Positions 8,424 through 15,757 of a stretch of 25,192 nt of DNA are shown here, piece after piece. Location of the stretch: positions 1 to 25,192 of the forward strand of contig CALAUZ010000172.1 of the NCBI GenBank assembly GCA_937892105.1, in the 5' to 3' direction. The stretch is from an uncultured Fretibacterium sp. GTDB lineage: Bacteria > Synergistota > Synergistia > Synergistales > Aminobacteriaceae. Position numbers and translations under genes: made by a program. The notes under the pieces were generated by a model that worked only from the letters and a program-made list of their open reading frames with translations, was not told the DNA's origin and searched no databases. Numbering within the stretch: position 1 is the stretch's first letter; the number at the start of each line of letters is the position of its first letter.

Positions 8424-9824
8424 TTGCTGAAACAGAGGCAGGGCTTTGCGTATTATGCAGGGCTGTTATTACTGTTGCTAACTGTAGTTTTCACGTTTTC
8501 TGAAAGCGCGGAGGCTGCGAAAAAGAAAAAGAAGTATGATGACTGGCGCGGAGTTGCGGTGGATATGGCACTTGAATTTAACGCTGCAATCGAAGATGTG
8601 AAGTCCGACAAGTACCAGGACGCTTACACTCACGTCAACGATGCATACTTCAAGTATTACGAGGTACAGGGTGTTGAAAGCACCGTAATGTATGCGATTT
8701 CAGCGGCACGAGTAAACCACATTGAGGGACAGTTCAGGGACATCAAACATGTTTTGCTAGGCAATCAGGATAAAGACAAAGAATTTTTGCTTCAGCAGAT
8801 AGAGGATTTAAAGCTGAAGGTCTACAAAGACGCAATGGTTCTCGATGGAATGGCAGAGATTAGCGACCCTGACAGCATGGGTTCAGCGATATACACAGAC
8901 ACGAAAGTCCCCCGTCCCATTCTTGCTTCATCATCTTCTCCAGTAGCTCCGGAAGCCAGTGAACCTTCACCATCATCAAGCGTACAGACATCACCCAAAA
9001 CTCCAGTGAACAGGGATTGGCTTACGTTTGTTACGGCATTCGGTCTTCTAGTCCGAGAGGGTCTTGAAGCAATCCTGGTTATCGCGGCGATAGTAGCCTA
9101 CCTGATAAAGACAGGGAACAAGAACATGTTGAAGGGAGTATATCTCGGTTCATTCGCGGCAATATTGGCCAGTATCGTTCTTGCATGGGCACTTGAAGCT
9201 CTCATGGGCGAACAGAGCGGAGTTGCGCGTGAACTGTTGGAGGGCTGGACGATGTTTCTTGCGGTGGCGGTACTTTTCTACGTGAGCAACTGGATGCTCT
9301 CGAAGGCAGACACTATAGCATGGGAAAACTACATCAGCGGCAAAGTCCAGCAGTCAATCGACAGTAAATCACAATGGACGTTGATATTTGCGGCATTCAT
9401 AGCCGTAATGAGGGAAGGTGCGGAACTCATACTGTTCTACTCCGCAGCATTCACGGGAGGAATGAGCAACCCCGCATACATCGCTTATGGTATAGGAGCT
9501 GGAGTTCTTGTGCTGGTGATAGTGTGGGTGTGCTTCAGGTATTTCAGCGTGAAACTGCCGTTACGTGCATTCTTCATGTTCACGAGCATATTGCTTTTCC
9601 TAATGTGCATATCATTCATGGGGAAGGGAGTAGTAGAACTTACGGAAGCCGATGTCATAACCGGCAGAACAGTAATTCCTGCGATGAAAGGATTTTCTAT
9701 CGAGATACTGAGTATTTACGACAGGGCAGAGACTTTAATCCCTCAGATAATGCTGGTAATAGCGGCGGTATGGATAATGCTCCCGCACATATTCAGGAAG
9801 AAGGATAAATCCCCTGCGAAGTAA
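8424..9824 (+). CDS. FTR1-family iron permease (P19-linked)
   Basis: Encodes 466 residues starting at TTG, 11 nt behind GAAGGAG; the frame is closed upstream by TGA 8415-8417. An N-terminal signal or anchor (residues about 8-33, ending SAEA) is followed by a lysine cluster and a roughly 150-residue periplasmic domain. Seven membrane helices then run from residue 195 to the end. The two iron-binding motifs of the FTR1/EfeU family are intact: REGLE at residues 211-215 and REGAE at 330-334, each inside a helix. The family moves iron across the inner membrane. Placement directly before a P19 gene identifies it as the permease of a P19/FetMP-type system rather than EfeUOB. The identification is confident; transport of ferrous versus ferric iron cannot be read from sequence. 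Confidence 0.9.
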   Translation: MLKQRQGFAYYAGLLLLLLTVVFTFSESAEAAKKKKKYDDWRGVAVDMALEFNAAIEDVKSDKYQDAYTHVNDAYFKYYEVQGVESTVMYAISAARVNHIEGQFRDIKHVLLGNQDKDKEFLLQQIEDLKLKVYKDAMVLDGMAEISDPDSMGSAIYTDTKVPRPILASSSSPVAPEASEPSPSSSVQTSPKTPVNRDWLTFVTAFGLLVREGLEAILVIAAIVAYLIKTGNKNMLKGVYLGSFAAILASIVLAWALEALMGEQSGVARELLEGWTMFLAVAVLFYVSNWMLSKADTIAWENYISGKVQQSIDSKSQWTLIFAAFIAVMREGAELILFYSAAFTGGMSNPAYIAYGIGAGVLVLVIVWVCFRYFSVKLPLRAFFMFTSILLFLMCISFMGKGVVELTEADVITGRTVIPAMKGFSIEILSIYDRAETLIPQIMLVIAAVWIMLPHIFRKKDKSPAK

Positions 9825-9879
9825 TGCAGGGAGTTTATACAGGCAGTACAAAAATTTTATCAGGAGGTTAATATTCATT

Positions 9880-10470
9880 ATGAAGAAATGCATCATTGCA
9901 GCAATGCTTCTGGTTATGGCATTTTCAGCGGCGTCATTCGGGGCACAGGCAGTATCAGTGAAGCCAGGCGAGGCAGGTTTCGAGGAGATACCCATCGGCG
10001 AAACGCAGGTAGGCCCTTACAACGTAGCGGCGGTATACTTCCAGGCAGTAGACATGTACCCAGCCGGCAAGAACCCCTCAAAGGAAGACAGCGACATGCA
10101 CCTTGAGGCGGACATTCACCTTCAGCCCATGTACGCGATAGCCTATGGTTTCGGCAACGGCGAGGACATCTGGCCAGCATATCTCACAGTGAAGTACGAG
10201 ATACTCAAGATGGACGGAAAGACAGTGGTAATGGACGGTTCATTCATGCCCATGAACGCAGACGACGGCCCTCATTACGGCGCGAACATCAAGAAGGGTT
10301 TGCCTGTTGGACAGTACAAGCTTCGTTTCGTAATCGAGCCTCCGACAGATTACCTTCTCCACACAGACCCAGAGACAGGAGTACCCGCCAAAGAGGGTGC
10401 AAAGGATTTCTTCCAGACCCACACAGTAATCTTCAACTGGAACTACACGGCAGAACAGCTCAGCGACTAA
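9880..10470 (+). CDS. P19-type periplasmic iron-binding protein
   Basis: Encodes 196 residues with a signal peptide (MKKC to AQA, cleavage after about residue 24). The mature part matches the P19/Tpd family: IGETQVGPYNVAAVYFQAV, AGKNPSKEDSDMHLEADIH, SFMPMNADDGPHYGANI, and LRFVIEPP near the end. The conserved histidines, Glu and Met known to bind copper and iron in Campylobacter P19 and FetP are present within HLEADIH, QPMYA and DGPHYGAN. The start is behind AGGAGG at 12-nt spacing, 55 nt after the FTR1 gene. The protein is expected to be a periplasmic dimer delivering iron to FTR1. A strong intrinsic terminator follows at once, so FTR1 and P19 may be transcribed at higher level than the genes behind them. 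The assignment is secure. Confidence 0.93.
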   Translation: MKKCIIAAMLLVMAFSAASFGAQAVSVKPGEAGFEEIPIGETQVGPYNVAAVYFQAVDMYPAGKNPSKEDSDMHLEADIHLQPMYAIAYGFGNGEDIWPAYLTVKYEILKMDGKTVVMDGSFMPMNADDGPHYGANIKKGLPVGQYKLRFVIEPPTDYLLHTDPETGVPAKEGAKDFFQTHTVIFNWNYTAEQLSD

Positions 10471-10489
10471 AACTGTTTCTGGAATTATG

Positions 10490-10524
10490 CGGGAGGCTTT
10501 GCGCTGGCTTCCCGTTTTTTTTTT
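10490..10524 (+). terminator. Intrinsic terminator between P19 and DUF2318 genes
   Basis: CGGGAGGC (10490-10497) pairs with GCTTCCCG (10507-10514), 8 bp with one G-T pair, around a 9-nt loop. Ten consecutive T (10515-10524) follow. It is a textbook rho-independent terminator, yet it lies inside the iron cluster, 18 nt before the next start codon. Confidence 0.88.
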
Positions 10525-10526
10525 GC

Positions 10527-10545
10527 AAGGGAGGGATAGGCAATT
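10527..10545 (+). promoter_or_regulatory. Ribosome binding site and ATT start of the DUF2318 gene
   Basis: AAGGGAGGG (10527-10535) contains GGAGG, 8 nt before ATT 10543-10545. The in-frame stop TAG 10537-10539 leaves GCA and ATT as the first codons. The next in-frame canonical start, ATG 10594, has no Shine-Dalgarno sequence. Confidence 0.6.
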
Positions 10546-11802
10546 CTTAAATATCTAGTTTCCGTTACGGATAATCTAGCGGCATTTGCTTTAATGCTCG
10601 GTGTAATATTCAGTTTCTCACGCAGAAAATTCACGGTTACAGCTTCACTGATTGGAATTATTGCCGGCTTTGCAGTATTTGGCGTGCGAATGTATGACCC
10701 TCGCGGAATGAACCTGTTATTGATGGCGTTCAACAGGCGGCTGGTAGTTACGATTGCAGTCATTGCCGCAGCGTCATTGGTTATTGTTGGTGTGTCGTCA
10801 TTGCTGGGAGGAAAGTTTCTGCGTCTTTCGGGCAGTCTCATTCTCTCAGTCCTAATCGTAATATCCCTGGCATATCTTGTGCCGCCAGTTCTGCAATACA
10901 CGCGTGAATTTGTATATTTTGGCGAGGCAGGAATAAGCACAAACGCAATGCTGCGCGCTCTAGGCTTCACTATGGGAATATGCTTGTGCCTTCTGCTTAT
11001 ACTTGGAAGTTACGAGGCTCATTCTTCCTTGAACACTCAGAGGCAGAGTGAAGTATTCATGCTGATGTCGCTTGCGGTATTTGCGATGGAATATAGTGTT
11101 GGTGCAGTTACGGCGTTACAGAGGCTGAAGGTACTGAAGATATCTGATACGTTATGGGGAGTATCAGTGTTTGACGTTATGATATGGAGGGACGCTAATC
11201 CAAACGCATTCCTTTACGCACAGTCAGTGCTTGCGCTGGCCATGATTTCATTCGTAATACTCACACACATTAAGCCCGAAGGAACTTTCCCAAACCGTGC
11301 AATGCTCAGGAAGGAGAAAGCACGTTTAAGGGATTGCCGCAGATGGTCATTGAGCCTTTTATTGTGGGGAACGATGGCAGTGTTTACGGTTACAGTTCTG
11401 CATTACTACGACACCAAGCCGCCTGTAGAAGTTCAGCCCGAACCCTATGGCTTGAAGGACGGAATAATATCCGTAGAACTAGTAAACGTTTCGGACGGAC
11501 ATCTTCACAAATTCTCGTATGTTACGCCAGGAGGTTATGACGTTAGATTTCTCATAGTGAAGAAGCCTGCTGGTACAGCTTACGGTGTTGGACTTGATGC
11601 ATGTGATATATGCGGGCCTGCGGGATATTACGAGCGTGGCGACGATGAAGTAATCTGCAAACGCTGTGATGTTGTCATGAACAAGAACACAATCGGCTTC
11701 AAGGGAGGCTGTAATCCTGTTCCGTTTGAGTATGAGCTGAAGGGCGGAAGGATATATATTGACGTTAAGGAGTTGGAGAAGCACGAGAGGAGGTTCAAGT
11801 AG
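10543..11802 (+). CDS. DUF2318 membrane protein of the P19 iron system
   Basis: About 419 residues from the proposed ATT (402 from ATG 10594). Eight hydrophobic segments are followed by a roughly 120-residue soluble domain that begins after HYYDTKPPVEV. That domain carries the cysteine pattern of DUF2318: DACDICG, then VICKRCD, then GFKGGCNP, likely a metal, heme or Fe-S redox site facing the periplasm. The homologous gene is third in the Campylobacter P19 cluster, where the encoded protein is thought to take part in electron transfer for iron reduction; the exact reaction is not settled. Starting at ATG 10594 would cut the first membrane helix (LAAFALMLGVIFSF) in half, which favours the upstream start. 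The next gene follows after 3 nt. Confidence 0.85.
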   Translation: MLKYLVSVTDNLAAFALMLGVIFSFSRRKFTVTASLIGIIAGFAVFGVRMYDPRGMNLLLMAFNRRLVVTIAVIAAASLVIVGVSSLLGGKFLRLSGSLILSVLIVISLAYLVPPVLQYTREFVYFGEAGISTNAMLRALGFTMGICLCLLLILGSYEAHSSLNTQRQSEVFMLMSLAVFAMEYSVGAVTALQRLKVLKISDTLWGVSVFDVMIWRDANPNAFLYAQSVLALAMISFVILTHIKPEGTFPNRAMLRKEKARLRDCRRWSLSLLLWGTMAVFTVTVLHYYDTKPPVEVQPEPYGLKDGIISVELVNVSDGHLHKFSYVTPGGYDVRFLIVKKPAGTAYGVGLDACDICGPAGYYERGDDEVICKRCDVVMNKNTIGFKGGCNPVPFEYELKGGRIYIDVKELEKHERRFK

Positions 11803-11805
11803 CGT

Positions 11806-13083
11806 ATGTTTTGGAGAATGATAACGAAGACGCTCATACGTCAGAAAAGCAAAATGTTGATGATAGCCTTTACTGTTGTTCTTGGAGTATCGCTTTCTAC
11901 GGCTATGATGAATGTCATGCTTGGAGTAGGCGACAAGGTGAACCGTGAGTTGAAAGTCTACGGAGCAAATATCACAGTAAGGCACAAGGACGCGGCGTTA
12001 ATGAGCGACTTGTACGGTCTCGAAGGGAGAGGGGTGAACGACAAGTTTCTTCATGAAGATGATGTACTGAAGCTGAAGACGATATTTTGGGGTTTCAACA
12101 TTCTAGATTTTGCGCCAATGCTTGAAGGGCGTGCGATGATGAACGGGAACATCGACGCTGCAATCATGGGGACATGGCCTGAGAAACATGCTGTACTCTC
12201 AACTGGTGAGGAGCTTGACACCGGCTTGAAGTCTCTGCGTACGTGGTGGGAAATTTCGGGCGAATGGCTGAACGAGGACGATGATAGAGCGGTAATGCTG
12301 GGACATCTTCTGGCCTCGCAGCGCAATATTCAAATTGGCGACACGATAACGCTTACATCAGAGGGACGCTCTGATACATACACGGTCAAGGGTATCTTCA
12401 ACGATGGGGGACAGGCTGACAGCAAGATACTTATGACGTTACCGTCTGCGCAGAAGCTTATGAACCTTCAGGGGCGTGTATCGAACATAGAAGTTTCAGC
12501 CCTAACGACACCGGATAACGATTTGGCACGAAAAGCGGCGCAAGACCCTTCCAGTTTATCGCCGGACGAGTACGAGACGTGGTATTGCACGGCGTATGTG
12601 AGTGCGATATGCCATCAGATACAGGAAGTGATAAGGGACGGGGTAGCAAAGCCAGTGAGACAGGTAGCGGAGTCTGAAGGTACTATCCTCAACAAGACTA
12701 CACTCCTAATGGTCTTAATCACGATACTAAGTTCGATAGGTTCAGCCCTTGCAATCTCGAACCTTATAACGGCCAGTGTAATAGAGAGAAGCCAGGAGCT
12801 AGGACTTCTGAAGGCACTAGGGGCGTACAACTGGCAGATAGTGTTGCTAGTGCTTTCGGAAGTAATGATAACGGGACTAGCGGGAGGAGTAATAGGGTAT
12901 TTTATGGGGATAGGATTTGCGCAGATAATAGGGCAGACAGTATTCGGGTCATATATAGAGATTGCGAGAATGGTAATTCTCATTGTGGCAGTAATATTAT
13001 TCTTCGTAACGTTAATCGGGAGCATACCTGCAATACGTTACCTTATGGCCTTAAAGCCTACGGAGGTTCTTCATGGTAAATAG
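11806..13083 (+). CDS. FtsX-like ABC permease 1 of the P19 cluster
   Basis: Encodes 425 residues, ATG behind AGGAGG at 12 nt. The topology is that of MacB/FtsX permeases: one N-terminal helix (residues about 16-38), a roughly 260-residue periplasmic domain, and three C-terminal helices with the conserved cytoplasmic loop SQELGLLKALGAYNWQI that contacts the ATPase. It corresponds to the first of the two permeases after DUF2318 in the Campylobacter P19 cluster. MacB-type units do not form a substrate channel; they couple ATP use to periplasmic work. Its precise job here is unknown, possibly moving a reductant or driving P19/DUF2318 chemistry. It overlaps the next gene by 11 nt, which suggests coupled translation. 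Confidence 0.88.
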   Translation: MFWRMITKTLIRQKSKMLMIAFTVVLGVSLSTAMMNVMLGVGDKVNRELKVYGANITVRHKDAALMSDLYGLEGRGVNDKFLHEDDVLKLKTIFWGFNILDFAPMLEGRAMMNGNIDAAIMGTWPEKHAVLSTGEELDTGLKSLRTWWEISGEWLNEDDDRAVMLGHLLASQRNIQIGDTITLTSEGRSDTYTVKGIFNDGGQADSKILMTLPSAQKLMNLQGRVSNIEVSALTTPDNDLARKAAQDPSSLSPDEYETWYCTAYVSAICHQIQEVIRDGVAKPVRQVAESEGTILNKTTLLMVLITILSSIGSALAISNLITASVIERSQELGLLKALGAYNWQIVLLVLSEVMITGLAGGVIGYFMGIGFAQIIGQTVFGSYIEIARMVILIVAVILFFVTLIGSIPAIRYLMALKPTEVLHGK

Positions 13084-14296
13084 CAACAGGCACGGAAGCC
13101 GCAGGAGAATGTATTTCAGAATGGTAGCCGGTTCACTGATACGCCGAGCGTCCAGGCTAATCATAGCTGTGTTGGCAATAGCGATAGGGGCAACGATATT
13201 ATCCGGCCTCGTAACGATATACTACGACATTCCCGAACAATTAGGGCGTGAGTTCAGGTCATACGGAGCGAACCTTATAGTTCTTCCCAACGGAGAAGCA
13301 AAGATAACGCGAGAAACACTTGGTTCATTACGAGAGCTTGTCGGGGTAAACAGGGTAGTAGGAATGGCACCATACCGATACCAGACAGTGAAAATCAACG
13401 AACAGCCATACATTATAGCCGGAACGGATTTGGAACAGGCGGAGAAGAACAGCCCGTTCTGGTACATCGAGGGAAGCTGGGGAAATTCGCAGGACACATC
13501 GCAGGTAATGGTAGGGCATGAGATAGCGCAGACATTGGGGCTTAACTTAGGGGATACATTCACGGTTCAGGGAGTGAAGTACGGCCAACAGGCGGAGGCA
13601 TCGCGCCAGGATTTATCGGCGGAGGAGAACCAGAAGAGAGACCTTGCGCGTCAGAACTTTCACAGGAAGCTCACGGTTAAGGGTATAGTCTCAACGGGGG
13701 GAGCAGAAGAAGGATTTATCTTTGCGGATATAGACATGCTATGCGAGATGATAGGGGACAGGTTCAGGGCAGATGTTGTTGAATGCAGCATAGTAGCGGA
13801 CGCGAATGAGCTTACAGAACTTTCAGGGCGTATTGAGGCAGAAATTCCGGAGTTACAGCCCCGTGCGGTGAGGAGACTAACGCAGTCTCAGGATATAGTG
13901 CTGGGAAAATTACAGGCACTAGTTCTTCTTGTAACAGCAGTTGTGCTGATTATAACGATGATTTCGGTGTATACGACGATGACAGCAATGGTAGCTGAGA
14001 GACGAAGAGAGATAGCGTTAAAGAAGGCACTCGGAGCAGAGAACAGACTTGTTATGGGAGAGCTGCTAGGCGAGGGAGTATTTCTGGGATTAATCGGAGG
14101 AGCATTGGGAGTATTTCTGGGATTTGAGTTTGCATTGAGGGTGAGCCTGAATGTATTTGGGCGGGGAATAAACTTCCAGTGGGCATTAATTCCGATAACG
14201 ATAGCAGTATTCATAATAATAACCGTAACCGCGTCAATAATACCAGTCCGCAAAGTAATGGACATACACCCTGCAATAGTTCTGAAGGGAGAGTAA
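13073..14296 (+). CDS. FtsX-like ABC permease 2 of the P19 cluster
   Basis: Encodes 407 residues. ATG 13073 is 6 nt behind GGAGG and lies within the end of the previous gene. The first helix is at residues about 20-45 and a periplasmic domain carries a charged insertion around residues 175-200 (EASRQDLSAEENQKRD). Three C-terminal helices include the ATPase-contact loop ERRREIALKKALGAENRLVM. It is paralogous to the preceding permease (both have an LGREFRSYGAN / VNRELKVYGAN segment after helix 1), so the two probably form a heterodimer served by the ATPase encoded 5 nt downstream. Confidence 0.88.
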   Translation: MVNSNRHGSRRRMYFRMVAGSLIRRASRLIIAVLAIAIGATILSGLVTIYYDIPEQLGREFRSYGANLIVLPNGEAKITRETLGSLRELVGVNRVVGMAPYRYQTVKINEQPYIIAGTDLEQAEKNSPFWYIEGSWGNSQDTSQVMVGHEIAQTLGLNLGDTFTVQGVKYGQQAEASRQDLSAEENQKRDLARQNFHRKLTVKGIVSTGGAEEGFIFADIDMLCEMIGDRFRADVVECSIVADANELTELSGRIEAEIPELQPRAVRRLTQSQDIVLGKLQALVLLVTAVVLIITMISVYTTMTAMVAERRREIALKKALGAENRLVMGELLGEGVFLGLIGGALGVFLGFEFALRVSLNVFGRGINFQWALIPITIAVFIIITVTASIIPVRKVMDIHPAIVLKGE

Positions 14297-14301
14297 TATA
14301 G

Positions 14302-15015
14302 ATGACAGGGAAGATATTAGAGTTAAAGAATGTGTCGAAGATATATGGGAACTTGAAGGCACTTGCGGATATAAATCTCAGTGTGAACGCAGGGGATTGG
14401 CTGTCGATAATGGGTCCGTCAGGTTCAGGAAAGACGACGATGATAAACATTATTGGCTGTATGGATACGCCGTCAATAGGCAGCGTAATACTGGACGGAA
14501 CGGACATAAGCCGAGAGAACGCCGGAAATCTGACGCGAATACGACGGGACAAGATAGGGTTAATTTTCCAGCAGTTTCATCTGATAAGCTATCTTACGGC
14601 GGTAGAGAATGTAATGGTAGCGCAATACTATCACAGTATGCCTGACGAGGACGAAGCGATGGAAGCATTGGAGAAGGTTGGGTTAAAGGACAGAGCCAGA
14701 CATTTACCGGCGCAGTTATCGGGAGGCGAACAACAGAGGGTATGTATTGCCCGGGCACTGATAAATTCGCCACAGATATTGCTTGGAGATGAACCAACAG
14801 GAAACCTTGACGAGGAGAACGAGGATATTGTTGTGGATATATTCCGCAGGCTTCACGATGAAGGGGTAACGATAATCATTGTTACGCATGACCCTGAAGT
14901 GGGAGATGTAGCCCAGCGCAAAATAATTCTTGAACATGGCCGTATTGTTGATGATATTGACCAGACGGCGACATTTGGTGAGGCGTTGAAGCTGAGGGGG
15001 AAAGTGAGCGCGTGA
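14302..15015 (+). CDS. LolD/MacB-type ABC transporter ATPase
   Basis: Encodes 237 residues with all nucleotide-binding motifs intact: Walker A GPSGSGKT at residues 38-45, Q-loop within LIFQQFHL, signature LSGGEQQR, Walker B ILLGDEPTG, D-loop NLDEEN and the switch histidine in IIIVTHDPEV. This is the energy-supplying subunit for the two FtsX-like permeases just upstream and completes the part shared with the Campylobacter P19 cluster. ATG 14302 follows a GGGAGA-type site. It might also serve the third permease encoded at 15754. Confidence 0.93.
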   Translation: MTGKILELKNVSKIYGNLKALADINLSVNAGDWLSIMGPSGSGKTTMINIIGCMDTPSIGSVILDGTDISRENAGNLTRIRRDKIGLIFQQFHLISYLTAVENVMVAQYYHSMPDEDEAMEALEKVGLKDRARHLPAQLSGGEQQRVCIARALINSPQILLGDEPTGNLDEENEDIVVDIFRRLHDEGVTIIIVTHDPEVGDVAQRKIILEHGRIVDDIDQTATFGEALKLRGKVSA

Positions 15016-15045
15016 TAAACTTTGCGGAAAGGAGGCTGATATTTT

Positions 15046-15543
15046 GTGTGGGAAAATTTCAGGTTAAGGCTATATCTTGAGACTACAACGTTTAACTGGT
15101 ACTTTGACGAGCGTCCAGGCCATGAGGACGTTGTGAGGTTGTTTGAGGCAATAAGAGACGGGAAGTTCGTAGGGTACACATCGAAATATGTTACTGACGA
15201 GCTGGACAAGGCAAAAGAGCCCAAGCGTAACGCTATGCTCAGCTTGATTGATAAGTATGGGATAATACTGCTTGACCCCAAGCTAGAAGTTGATGTTCTT
15301 GCAGAAGAATACAGGAACAGTGGCATAATTCCTCATTCGCAAAAGCAAGACAGCCGACATATTGCAGCAGCTTCTCTTTATGAGCTTGATGGCATTGTGT
15401 CGTATAATTTCCATCACATCAATAGGGGTAAGACAAAAGCATTAATTCCCAAAGTGAACAGCCGCAGAGATTTAGGTGGAATAATGTTTTTCACTGCAAA
15501 GGAGGTATTTGATTACTATGAGCAATTTTTTCGTGGAAGATGA
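15046..15543 (+). CDS. PIN-domain nuclease, VapC-like toxin
   Basis: Encodes 165 residues from GTG, 10 nt behind GGAGG; TGA at 15037-15039 closes the frame upstream. PIN-domain features: LYLETTTFNWYF at the first strand, DEL at residues 51-53, QDSRHIAAA around D102, and SYNFHHI at 119-125, the SWNFxHI motif of one VapC-like branch. Such proteins are Mg-dependent RNases, usually toxins. The first catalytic Asp of the family (usually YxDT) is Glu here (E12), which may keep or weaken activity. The gene overlaps its small partner, the normal toxin-antitoxin arrangement. It is odd that the pair sits inside an iron transport operon. Confidence 0.8.
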   Translation: MWENFRLRLYLETTTFNWYFDERPGHEDVVRLFEAIRDGKFVGYTSKYVTDELDKAKEPKRNAMLSLIDKYGIILLDPKLEVDVLAEEYRNSGIIPHSQKQDSRHIAAASLYELDGIVSYNFHHINRGKTKALIPKVNSRRDLGGIMFFTAKEVFDYYEQFFRGR

Positions 15544-15757
15544 ACTCGGAGATATGGATCCGATTGAAGCCGAAGTATATGCTATCAGGCAACAAATACA
15601 AAAGGAAACTGATGGCATGACCCCCGAAGAAGTTACCGATTATTTTATGCGTGAGACAGAGGAAATCACGAAGCAGTTTCATATGAAGACAAGCCGCCTA
15701 AAACCAGCAAAACTAGGATACAGGCCGAGAATTTACGAGGATTACGCCACGCTATGA
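15518..15757 (+). CDS. Small partner (putative antitoxin) of the PIN nuclease
   Basis: Encodes 79 residues from ATG 15518, 12 nt behind GGAGG 15501-15505; TTG 15509 or ATT 15512 would add two or three residues. It overlaps the PIN gene by 26 nt in another frame. The segment VYAIRQQIQKETDGMTPEEVTDYF is the charged helical pattern typical of the small proteins that accompany SWNFxHI-type PIN nucleases. There is no recognisable DNA-binding fold, so autoregulation is doubtful. Its stop codon overlaps the start of the next permease (ATGA, 15754-15757), tying the pair into the operon. Antitoxin function is inferred from position and pattern. Confidence 0.7.
   Translation: MSNFFVEDELGDMDPIEAEVYAIRQQIQKETDGMTPEEVTDYFMRETEEITKQFHMKTSRLKPAKLGYRPRIYEDYATL

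Noticed and set aside
8414..8503. ATG at 8414 close to the ribosome binding site of the FTR1 gene
   Set aside because: It is out of frame, one base from GGAG, and leads to a short product with no features; TTG 8424 gives a proper signal segment.
12615..13025. Open frame of 136 codons on the minus strand opposite permease 1
   Set aside because: It is the antisense shadow of the FtsX-like gene; its composition (runs of Ile/Thr/Pro) is an artefact and it matches no family.
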